DNA of 39,624 nucleotides, taken from Spirochaetaceae bacterium (GTDB lineage Bacteria; Spirochaetota; Spirochaetia; SZUA-6; Bin103). Positions 31,382 through 39,624 of the stretch are shown in pieces. The position numbers and the translations under genes are program-made. Numbering within the stretch: the stretch's first letter is position 1; each line of letters starts with the position of its first letter. The stretch spans positions 1 through 39,624 of the forward strand of contig JAPPNY010000197.1 in assembly GCA_028818385.1 (NCBI GenBank). The letters run 5' to 3'. The notes beneath the pieces were generated by a model that was not told the DNA's origin, ran no database searches, and was given only the letters and a program-made list of their open reading frames with translations.

Positions 31382-32104
31382 CTACATCAGCAGCCCGCCG
31401 TCCACCTGCAGCACCTGCCCGGTGACGTAGGTGGAGCGGGCCGAGGCAAGGAACGCCACCAGTTCGGCCACGTCCTCGGGCGTTCCGGTGCGGCCGAGCG
31501 GAATCATGCCGGTAATGCTCTCCCGTATCGAGTCGCTGAGGGACGCGGTCATGCCGGTCTCGATGTAACCGGGAGCGACCACGTTGACCCGAACGCCGCG
31601 CCCTGCCACCTCGCGCGCGAGGCTCTTCGAGAAGCCGATGATGCCGGCCTTCGAGGCACTATAGTTCGTCTGGCCGGGGTTGCCGGTCAAGCCGACCACC
31701 GACGAGATGTTGATGATGGACCCGGAACGCCGCCGGACCATGTCACGAGCGACGAGCTTGCAGGTCAGGAACGTCGCCGTGAGGTTGAGCGCCAGCACCG
31801 CGTCCCAGTCCTGCCGCGACATCCGGAACACCAGTCCGTCGCGGGTGATACCGGCGTTGTTCACCAGGATCTGCACGCCCCGCTTCTCCGCCAGGATCTC
31901 CTCGATCCGCGCGTTGACGGCCTGCTCGTCGCCCACGTCGGTCGCCAGCCACCGGTAGTCACCCTGCCCGTCCAGCGCCGCTTCCGCTGCGGTCCGCGCG
32001 AGCGAGTAGACCTTCGCGCCGTCGCGCAGCAGGGCGCTGCAGACAGCGGCTCCGATGCCACGCGAGCCGCCGGTCACCACCGCGACCGCGCCGTCCAGGC
32101 TCAT
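31382..32104 (-). CDS. fabG: 3-oxoacyl-ACP reductase
   Basis: 240 residues. NADPH-dependent reduction of 3-oxoacyl-ACP, short-chain dehydrogenase fold. Seen: VVTGGSRGIGAAV (cofactor loop), LVNNAGITRDGLVFRMSRQDWDAVLALNLTATF, catalytic INISSVVGLTGNPGQTNYSASKAGIIGFSKSLAREVAGRGVRVNVVAPGYIETGMT (Ser, Tyr-x-x-x-Lys) and the C-terminal FLASARSTYVTGQVLQVDGGLLM. The length and the ITRDxLxxRM segment indicate FabG rather than another dehydrogenase. GAGG lies upstream of the ATG. It follows fabD by 10 bases. Confidence 0.97.
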   Translation of the reverse strand: MSLDGAVAVVTGGSRGIGAAVCSALLRDGAKVYSLARTAAEAALDGQGDYRWLATDVGDEQAVNARIEEILAEKRGVQILVNNAGITRDGLVFRMSRQDWDAVLALNLTATFLTCKLVARDMVRRRSGSIINISSVVGLTGNPGQTNYSASKAGIIGFSKSLAREVAGRGVRVNVVAPGYIETGMTASLSDSIRESITGMIPLGRTGTPEDVAELVAFLASARSTYVTGQVLQVDGGLLM

Positions 32105-32114
32105 GGCAGGGACC

Positions 32115-33056
32115 TCAGGAGGAGGCCGCCGCGGCCGCCTCGATCGCCTCCAGGGTCCCCGCCGCCTCGCATCGGACCTTTCCCGGGAAACCCCGGAACA
32201 GCCCGGCGAGCACCTGTCCCGGCCCCACCTCCAGGTAGCGGGCGTAGCCGGCCGCCTGCAGCGATGCCACCTCGTCCGTCCAGCGCACGCTGGACACGAC
32301 CTGCTGCACGCAGAGCTCGCGCGCCCGGCTTCCGGAAGTGACCTGCGCTCCGGTGACGTTGGCGTACACCGGCCGTACCGGATCGGCGAACGGGACGTCG
32401 GCCAGCACCTCGGCCAGCCGATCGGCCGCATCCCGGATCAGCGGCGAGTGGAACGGCCCGGAGACCTTCAGCGTGATGAAGCGCCTGGCGCCCGCCTCCT
32501 TGCACGCCGCTTCGGCGTCGCGCAGGCCCCCGGCCGTGCCGGACAGAACCACCTGCCGCGGGCTGGAGTAGTTGGCGACGAAGACCGTCCCGGGCGGCAG
32601 ATCGGCGATCGCCGCTTCCACACGCTCCGGGGCCAGCCCGATCACGGCGGCCATCCCCGAGCGGCCGTCGGCGGTGTCGGAGGCGCGGCTGGCAGCCTCC
32701 ATCGCGATCCCGCGCTCCCTGGCGATCGGAAAGATGTCGGCCGCGCCGATCACCCCGGCCAGGTGCAGCGCCGAGTACTCGCCCAGGCTGAAGCCGGCGA
32801 AGCCGTCGCCGGTCACGCCATGCTCGCCGAGCACGATGGCCGCGGACAGGTTGGCAAGGGTGACCGCGATCTGGGTGCGGTCCGTGGCGCGCAGTTCCTC
32901 CTCGGTACCGTCGAACAGCAGGCGCCGCAGGTCGGTACCCGTGGCGTCGGAAGCGATCTGGAACAGCTCCTTGACCGCCTGGCTGTGATCCCACAGATCA
33001 CGGGCCATCCCCGGGTACTGGGCGCCCTGCGCCGGGAACAGGAAACACGTCCGCAT
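32115..33056 (-). CDS. fabD: Malonyl-CoA:ACP transacylase
   Basis: 313 residues. Loads malonyl groups on acyl carrier protein. Seen: FLFPAQGAQYPGMARDL (oxyanion Gln), GFSLGEYSALHLAGVI (nucleophile Ser in GxSxGE), IARERGIAMEAAS with the substrate Arg, FVANYSSPRQVVLSGT (usual N-x-N-[SA]-P-x-Q-x-V-I-S-G), KVSGPFHSPLIRDAADRLAEVL with the active His, YANVTGAQVT and WTDEVASLQAAGYARYLEVGPGQVLAGLFR. Complete. First gene of the operon; an 18-spaced TTGACC/TACCCT promoter lies just upstream, back to back with that of fabH. Confidence 0.96.
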   Translation of the reverse strand: MRTCFLFPAQGAQYPGMARDLWDHSQAVKELFQIASDATGTDLRRLLFDGTEEELRATDRTQIAVTLANLSAAIVLGEHGVTGDGFAGFSLGEYSALHLAGVIGAADIFPIARERGIAMEAASRASDTADGRSGMAAVIGLAPERVEAAIADLPPGTVFVANYSSPRQVVLSGTAGGLRDAEAACKEAGARRFITLKVSGPFHSPLIRDAADRLAEVLADVPFADPVRPVYANVTGAQVTSGSRARELCVQQVVSSVRWTDEVASLQAAGYARYLEVGPGQVLAGLFRGFPGKVRCEAAGTLEAIEAAAAASS

Positions 33057-33067
33057 CGGTCGGGTGC

Positions 33068-33146
33068 AGGGTAGCCCCGCCCGCCCCGGCGGGTCAACGA
33101 GTGGAACGCCGGCCGCTTGACCCGGAGAAGACGGGGACTCTACATT
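33068..33146. promoter_or_regulatory. Symmetric divergent fabD / fabH promoter
   Basis: Plus strand: TTGACC (33117-33122), 18-base spacer, TACATT (33141-33146), toward fabH. Minus strand: TTGACC (complement of 33092-33097), 18-base spacer, TACCCT (complement of 33068-33073), toward fabD. The two -35 boxes lie within a perfect 8-bp inverted repeat, CGGGTCAA (33090-33097) and TTGACCCG (33117-33124), 19 bases apart. The symmetry could reflect a regulator site or simply two equal -35 boxes. Confidence 0.55.
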
Positions 33147-33205
33147 CGGCAACCGACAGTCGTCTTCGAAGGCGGAAGCCTCCCACCCCGCTCCAAGGAG
33201 ACCCG

Positions 33206-34186
33206 ATGGGCGCAAGAATTGAGGGGATCGGCGCCTACACGCCGTCCCGACGCATGTCCAACGACGAGCTCGCCGAGTTCCTGGACACCTCCGACGAATG
33301 GATCCGATCCCACACCGGCATCGGCTACCGCCACATTGCCGGCGATGACGAAGCCGCCTCCGATCTCGGCGCAGAGGCGGCGAAGGTCGCGCTTGCGCGA
33401 TCCGGCACGGACCCGGAGTCCATCGACATGGTGCTGGTGGCCACCGCCTCCTCCGACTACGTCGGCTTCCCGTCCACGGCATGCATCGTGCAGGACATGA
33501 TCGGCGCCAGGAACGCCGCGGCGATGGACATCGGCGTCGGCTGCACGGGGTTCGTCTACGGACTGGAGACAGCCAAGGGGTTCATCGCCTCCGGCGCCGC
33601 CGAGCGCGTGCTGCTGATCGGCAGCGAGGTGTTGACCCGCATCGTCGACTGGACGGACCGCAGCACCTGCGTGCTGTTCGGGGACGGGGCGGGCGCCGCG
33701 GTGATCAGCCCGTCGGACAACGGCTGCGGGATCCTCGACTCGGTGCTCAAGGCGGACGGCTCGGGCGCCGCCTACCTGGCGCGCGAGGTCGGCGGCACGC
33801 GGACGCCGTTCAAGCCGGGCCGCGACGCGGAGCGCGATCTCTTGATCAAGATGGAGGGGCAGCCCGTCTACAACTTCGCGGTGCCGGCCATCATCGAGGT
33901 GATCCGGGAGATCCTGGCACGCAACGAGCTCACCATCGACGACATCGCCTACATCGTCCCGCACCAAGCCAACCAGCGCATCATCGAGGCAGCCGCCAAG
34001 CGGTCGCGGATTCCGTACGAGAAGTTCTATCTCAACATCGAGGAGTACGCGAACACGTCGGCGGCCACCATCCCTATCGCGCTCAACGAGCTGTACGAGC
34101 ACGACAAGGTGTCGCCCGGCGACCTGCTCATCACCGTCGGCTTCGGCGCGGGCCTCACGTTCGGCGGCAACCTGCTCGAGTGGTAG
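33206..34186 (+). CDS. fabH: 3-oxoacyl-ACP synthase III (KAS III)
   Basis: 326 residues from ATG 33206, AAGGAG seven bases upstream. Starts fatty-acid synthesis by joining acyl-CoA with malonyl-ACP. Seen: IEGIGAYTPSRRMSNDELAEFLDTSDEWIRSHTGIGYRHIA (signature DTSDEWIxxRTGIxxR; here SHTG instead of xRTG), MDIGVGCTGFVYGL (nucleophile Cys), LLIGSEVLTRIVDWTDRSTCVLFGDGAGAAV, YIVPHQANQRIIEAAAKR (His), EEYANTSAATIPIALNEL (Asn) and GFGAGLTFGGNLLEW. Catalytic triad complete. Divergent from fabD; convergent with the NHL gene 13 bases on. Confidence 0.97.
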   Translation: MGARIEGIGAYTPSRRMSNDELAEFLDTSDEWIRSHTGIGYRHIAGDDEAASDLGAEAAKVALARSGTDPESIDMVLVATASSDYVGFPSTACIVQDMIGARNAAAMDIGVGCTGFVYGLETAKGFIASGAAERVLLIGSEVLTRIVDWTDRSTCVLFGDGAGAAVISPSDNGCGILDSVLKADGSGAAYLAREVGGTRTPFKPGRDAERDLLIKMEGQPVYNFAVPAIIEVIREILARNELTIDDIAYIVPHQANQRIIEAAAKRSRIPYEKFYLNIEEYANTSAATIPIALNELYEHDKVSPGDLLITVGFGAGLTFGGNLLEW

Positions 34187-34199
34187 CGGCCGCGGGACG

Positions 34200-35033
34200 C
34201 TACGCGGGGGTGAGCTTGTGCACGAGGTTCTCCACGCCCACCTCCGACACGTAGATGTCGCCGTGCCGGTCGACCCACACGCTGTGCGCCCCATGCGAGC
34301 GGTCGGTGGGCTGCACCGGCATCGGAATGTCCGCGAGCTGGTTTCCGTCCGGATCCAGGATCACCAGGGTGCCGTCGGCCAGGTAGACGGTGCCGTCGCC
34401 GCCCACGAACAGGCCGCACGGACTGCGCTTGTTGCCCCATTCGGCGATCTGGCGCCCGGATCGGTCCATGATACAGATCCGGTTGTTCGGCTCGCGATCG
34501 GCGACCAGGACGTGGCCGCGGTAGTCGCAGACCACCGAGTGCGGCAGCGTGAACCGGCCCGGTCCCGCGCCGCGGCCGCCGAACGTCGCCAGCAGCTCGC
34601 CGGCGGCGGAGAAGCGGTGCAGGCACTCCTGCCCGTAGCCGTCGGCCACCCAGATCTCGCCGTCCGGCGCCACCACCGCGCGCGTGGGCCGGTTGAACGG
34701 CATGCCGGCCGCGCCCGGAACGCCGGGAGTGCCCAGGGTCTGCAGCACCTGCCCGTCGGCGGTGCAGATGCGCACCGTGTGGTCGCCGCAGTCGGCGACC
34801 AGCACCCGGTCGTGCTCGTCGATCCACAGCTCGTGCGGCACGCTGAAAATATCCTCTCCCCACGTGGTGATCAGCTCGCCCTCGCGGTCGTACACGACGA
34901 TGGCCGGATCCGGCTCGCGGTCGATCACGTAGACCCGGTCGCGGCTGTCGACGGCCACGCCCGACGCGATCCCCAGCGTGCGCCCCTCAGGGCCGCCGCC
35001 CCAGCCTTCAACAAATCGGAATGCCTGCTCCAT
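34200..35033 (-). CDS. NHL-repeat beta-propeller protein
   Basis: 277 residues from ATG 35033, with an excellent ribosome site GGAGGTGA just upstream. Six NHL-like blades, each about 42-46 residues: GIASGVAVDSRDRVYVIDREP, SVPHELWIDEHDRVLVADCGDHTVRIC, NRPTRAVVAPDGEIWVADGYG, TLPHSVVCDYRGHVLVADREPNNRICIM, SPCGLFVGGDGTVYLAD and HGAHSVWVDRHGDIYVSEVGVENLV. It resembles the propeller of peptidyl-alpha-hydroxyglycine lyases and similar proteins, but there is no signal peptide and no partner domain, so a cytoplasmic binding role is likely. Function unknown. Divergent from katG. Confidence 0.88.
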   Translation of the reverse strand: MEQAFRFVEGWGGGPEGRTLGIASGVAVDSRDRVYVIDREPDPAIVVYDREGELITTWGEDIFSVPHELWIDEHDRVLVADCGDHTVRICTADGQVLQTLGTPGVPGAAGMPFNRPTRAVVAPDGEIWVADGYGQECLHRFSAAGELLATFGGRGAGPGRFTLPHSVVCDYRGHVLVADREPNNRICIMDRSGRQIAEWGNKRSPCGLFVGGDGTVYLADGTLVILDPDGNQLADIPMPVQPTDRSHGAHSVWVDRHGDIYVSEVGVENLVHKLTPA

Positions 35034-37329
<2,296 letters not shown>

Positions 37330-37349
37330 GCGAAGGGAGGCGGGGCACG

Positions 37350-38063
37350 ATGGGGACGACCACACTCGACATAACGATGGCGGGCCCGCGTCGAGTCTCC
37401 AACGGAACAGCCACGAACGATCTCGTTTTCAGTGCCTATGCGGACGGCAACGACAACGTCTTCCCGCGCATTCTGGCCCTGTACGTAACACCCGGCAGCG
37501 TCGTCGCGGACGTGACGTACGGCAAGGGCGTGTTCTGGCGCCGAGTACCGTCAGATCGATACGATCTTCGAGCAACGGACATCCTGAACGGCATTGACTG
37601 CCGAGACCTGCCGTACCGCGATGGTGAGATCGACTGCGTAGTGCTCGACCCCCCTTACATGCATTCGCCGGGTGGCACTGCCCACCTGTCGCACGACGCA
37701 TTCGAGGAGCACTACCGGAACAACGGCAGCCGATCGAAGCACAAGTACCATGAAGCGGTCCTGGATCTCTACAAAGGCGCTGGTGCCGAAGCTCACCGCG
37801 TACTCCGTGACCGCGGTGTCTTCATCGTGAAGTGCCAAGATGAGGTTTGTTCCAACCGCCAGCGCTTCACGCACGTCGAGATCATGGCGCTCTACGATGA
37901 CGTGGGTTTCGTAGCCGAGGACCTCTTCGTGACGATGCGGAACAATCGACCGGGCGTGAGCAGCGCGGTCCGGCAGGTCCACGCCCGAAAGAACCACTCC
38001 TACTTCCTGATCTTCTGGAAGGCGCCGGCCAGTGGCCGGCCGATCTGGCAACCACCGAAGTGA
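37350..38063 (+). CDS. DNA methyltransferase of a restriction-modification unit
   Basis: 237 residues from ATG 37350, with GGGAGG about 13 bases upstream. Order of motifs: VVADVTYGKGVFW (51-63, S-adenosylmethionine-site motif I position), LRATDIL (acidic residue ending strand 2), CVVLDPPYMH (96-105) with DPPY, the catalytic motif IV of N6-adenine (and some N4-cytosine) methyltransferases, then VLRDRGVFIVKCQDEV and NHSYFLIFWKAP near the end. The I-then-IV order without a large target-recognition insert suggests a compact gamma-like enzyme. NDLVFSAYADGNDNVFPRILALYV at the start is a further conserved-looking element. Codon use looks less G+C-biased than in neighbouring genes, by eye. Its TGA overlaps the GTG of the nuclease-like gene. 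It likely protects host DNA. Confidence 0.85.
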   Translation: MGTTTLDITMAGPRRVSNGTATNDLVFSAYADGNDNVFPRILALYVTPGSVVADVTYGKGVFWRRVPSDRYDLRATDILNGIDCRDLPYRDGEIDCVVLDPPYMHSPGGTAHLSHDAFEEHYRNNGSRSKHKYHEAVLDLYKGAGAEAHRVLRDRGVFIVKCQDEVCSNRQRFTHVEIMALYDDVGFVAEDLFVTMRNNRPGVSSAVRQVHARKNHSYFLIFWKAPASGRPIWQPPK

Positions 38064-38563
38064 CACCCATCGAGATCATGCAGGCGGTCATCCGCGAGAA
38101 CGTACCCGAGGACATCTGGACGGATTCTCCGCTCGTCGAATACCGAAGATTGGGGAACACGAACCGGGGCGAAGTGGGCGAGCAGTTCGTCCGGCGTTAT
38201 CTGGGCGCCGCCGGCATTCGCACGGGCAACGGCAACCGAACCTCGGCAACGGACATGACCTTGGGCACGCGTCGTGTAGAGGTGAAGACGGCTTCTCTCG
38301 GGAGCAACGGTACGTTCCAGTTCAACCACATCAGACTCGACAAGCGCTACGACTTCTTGCTGTGTCTTGGAATATGCCCGCATCAGATCGTGTTCAACGT
38401 GTGGCGGAAGGGCGCGATCGCGGAGGGAGAAGCTGGTCGTCTCGTTCGCATGGCGGAGGGGCAAGGCATCACGCACAAGCTCACCAAGCGATTGGATGAG
38501 ATGCTGCCGATCGAGCACCTGTTGACGTGGGCCGGCGATCTGCTGACCGAGAGTTCAGACTGA
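38060..38563 (+). CDS. PD-(D/E)XK nuclease-like protein, probable restriction endonuclease
   Basis: 167 residues from GTG 38060, sharing GTGA with the methyltransferase stop, so made together with it. Residues 32-80 carry a PD-(D/E)XK-type active site: GNTNRGEVGEQFVRRYL (Glu38/Glu41 in the first helix), SATDMTLG (Asp65) and RRVEVKTAS (Glu74-Val-Lys76). Spacing Asp65 to Glu74 and the E-x-K pair fit the family, as does the following amphipathic beta strand FQFNHIRLDKRYDFLLCLGI. A methyltransferase partner and this fold make a type II endonuclease the best reading; a Vsr- or repair-type nuclease is the main alternative. The recognition sequence cannot be predicted. Not seen in named form. Confidence 0.75.
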   Translation: MTPIEIMQAVIRENVPEDIWTDSPLVEYRRLGNTNRGEVGEQFVRRYLGAAGIRTGNGNRTSATDMTLGTRRVEVKTASLGSNGTFQFNHIRLDKRYDFLLCLGICPHQIVFNVWRKGAIAEGEAGRLVRMAEGQGITHKLTKRLDEMLPIEHLLTWAGDLLTESSD

Positions 38564-38838
38564 ACCACTGCCCGTTCCCGATGAGGCGGGTAGCCTGCGG
38601 CTTCTTGAGCAGCACTACGGTGCCGTCGCCGTCGTCGGACGAAACCCGCAGCAGTGAGTAGTTGATGTTCGCAGCGACGAGGAGATACCGGGAAGATCGC
38701 CGCTGGATCGAGGCGCTTTTCGATGGCGGCGGAGGCCATGCGATCCGGGATCAACTGCCGTGGCCATTCGCGGCATACGGACGGGTATTTCCTCCGGTAG
38801 AGATCACCCATTACTTCACTCCGCTCGTTCAGCGCCCC
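38564..38838. other. Unassigned spacer of the inserted segment
   Basis: 275 bases between the nuclease stop and the right katG copy. Open frames exist on both strands: plus from about 38665 reading [19 protein letters not shown], minus ending near 38564 reading [15 protein letters not shown]...VVLLKKPQATRLIGNG. They overlap each other, and I cannot decide whether either is a remnant gene. No terminal inverted repeats or transposase motifs were seen. Confidence 0.5.
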
Positions 38839-39311
38839 AGTCGTTCGCCGTGCTGGAGCCTGCCGCGGACGGGTTCCGCAACTACGTCAAGGCCGGCAAC
38901 GGAACGTCGACGGCAGAGGAGGTGGTCGAGCGCGCATGCCTGCTGACGCTGACCGCTCCCGAGATGACGGCGCTGGTCGGCGGCATGCGCGTCCTGAACG
39001 CGAACACCGGGCAGTCCGCGCACGGCGTGTTCACCGACCGCCCGGGAGCGCTGAACAACGACTTCTTCGTGAACCTGCTCGACATGAGCACCCGGTGGCA
39101 GCCGTCTTCCGACGGCGTCTTCGAGGGCCGCGACGTGTCCTCCGGCGACGTCAAGTGGACGGCCACCGAGGTGGACCTGGTGTTCGGCTCGAACTCCGAG
39201 CTGCGCGCCCTCGCGGAAGTCTACGGCTGCGACGACGGGCAGGCGGCGTTCGTGCGCGACTTCGTGGCCGCCTGGAACAAGGTGATGAATCTCGACCGCT
39301 ACGACCTCTGA
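38839..39311 (+). pseudogene. katG: Duplicated 3' fragment of katG (right copy)
   Basis: Direct copy of the last 157 codons of katG, from [12 protein letters not shown] to NLDRYDL-stop, with one silent C-to-T change seen (39290). It lacks the haem domain and cannot be an active enzyme. A chance upstream ATG (38760) keeps it open. It starts where the insertion ends and is read in the same direction as katG, consistent with a target duplication. Confidence 0.93.
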
Positions 39312-39485
39312 TCCCTGTTGGATCCGAGTTGAATCGTCAGTGAAGCCGGTGATTTGGTCGGATTGATCTGCTGACGGATCGACCGGGAAGAGGGGCGAAA
39401 GCGGTCTGGGCAGTGAAGGCGGTGCGGTTGCGGAGACTGCGGTCAACGCGTCCGCGCGCCATCGCCGCGCCAACAGCTCGCGCGA
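39312..39485. other. Gap between katG fragment and edge gene
   Basis: 174 bases with no credible gene. In the arrangement before the insertion this would have been the sequence right after katG. No clear terminator was found. Confidence 0.4.
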
Positions 39486-39624
39486 CTACCAGCGCGCGGA
39501 GTACTGGATGGTGAGGTTGGAGTCCGCCAGGGCAGCGGAGCCGGTGGTGCCGCTGCTCTCGACCGTGAGGTCGTGGGCTCCCAGACCGAACCGGGTGCCC
39601 ACCCGCCACTCGGGCACGTCGCCG
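39486..39624 (-). CDS. C-terminus of a beta-barrel-like outer-membrane protein (cut by window edge)
   Basis: The last 46 codons of a minus-strand gene continue beyond the window; there is no start codon inside, so it is easily overlooked. The product ends GTRFGLGAHDLTVESSGTTG then ALADSNLTIQYSARW-stop. Alternating polar/hydrophobic strands and a C-terminal aromatic (Trp) in an I-x-Y-x-x-x-W pattern are what outer-membrane barrels use for assembly by the BAM complex. I recognise no specific family. It converges on katG from the right. Confidence 0.65.
   Translation of the reverse strand, partial: GDVPEWRVGTRFGLGAHDLTVESSGTTGSAALADSNLTIQYSARW

Noticed and set aside
37330..38838. Insertion sequence or integron carrying the R-M genes
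   Set aside because: No transposase or integrase, no terminal inverted repeats, and the flanking duplication (473 bp) is far longer than those made by transposases.
38760..39311. Right katG fragment as an independent 183-residue gene
   Set aside because: Its first 26 codons come from the spacer by chance. There is no ribosome site, and the rest is only the haem-free tail of katG.

Overview
The window is a GC-rich (by eye well above 60% G+C), gene-dense bacterial chromosome segment. Gene content and style (small two-helix membrane protein beside rplM-rpsI, LolA / cytoplasmic-HTH membrane protein / UvrD helicase operon, UPF0158-GNAT protein, FemAB transferase, MurE of the DEDPR type) suggest a free-living or environmental spirochaete (Spirochaetaceae-like). 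That assignment is an inference from remembered family resemblance, not from a database search. The first 53 bases (39 C then 14 G) look like an assembly or sequencing artefact.

Layout. 1-2600 is a low-density, eroded region. It holds a frameshifted second copy of the 3' part of an outer-membrane-like gene, joined directly to the broken 5' end and promoter of a cysteinyl-tRNA synthetase gene. Beside it is a minus-strand block of four tiny overlapping genes (one GTG-started and easily missed). 2606-8906: outer-membrane-like protein (-), then NFACT/RqcH-like protein, a membrane-anchored degenerate kinase-like protein, murD and a small membrane protein (+). 8951-11640 (-): DUF2089 regulator, DUF4097-type protein and FemAB transferase. 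11836-17424 (+): hflK-hflC, murE and a secreted beta-propeller protein. 17363-18238 (-): UPF0158-GNAT fusion. 18260-19555 (+): eno. 19634-21350 (-): small membrane protein, rplM, rpsI, recX. 21572-22267 (+): Bax-inhibitor-1 family protein. 22275-27708 (-): UVR-motif protein, LolA-like protein, RodZ-like HTH membrane protein, UvrD/PcrA helicase, degenerate class-III aminotransferase. 27812-29537 (+): UMP kinase, tRNA-Leu(CAA), tyrosine phosphatase. 29544-33056 (-): fabD-fabG-fabF and a YfcE-type phosphodiesterase, diverging from fabH (+). Then an NHL-propeller protein (-), katG (+), and a two-gene restriction-modification unit (+).

The most striking feature is at the right end. A compact methyltransferase/nuclease pair lies directly behind an intact katG and is followed by a second, almost perfect copy (473 bp, one mismatch seen by eye) of the katG 3' end. 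This is the signature of insertion with long target duplication, reported for mobile restriction-modification units. Elsewhere the window is mostly housekeeping: cell-wall synthesis (murD, murE, FemAB), fatty-acid initiation and elongation, envelope protease control (HflKC), glycolysis, translation and repair. Several translationally coupled overlaps (ATGA, GTGA, TGATG) support the operon calls.
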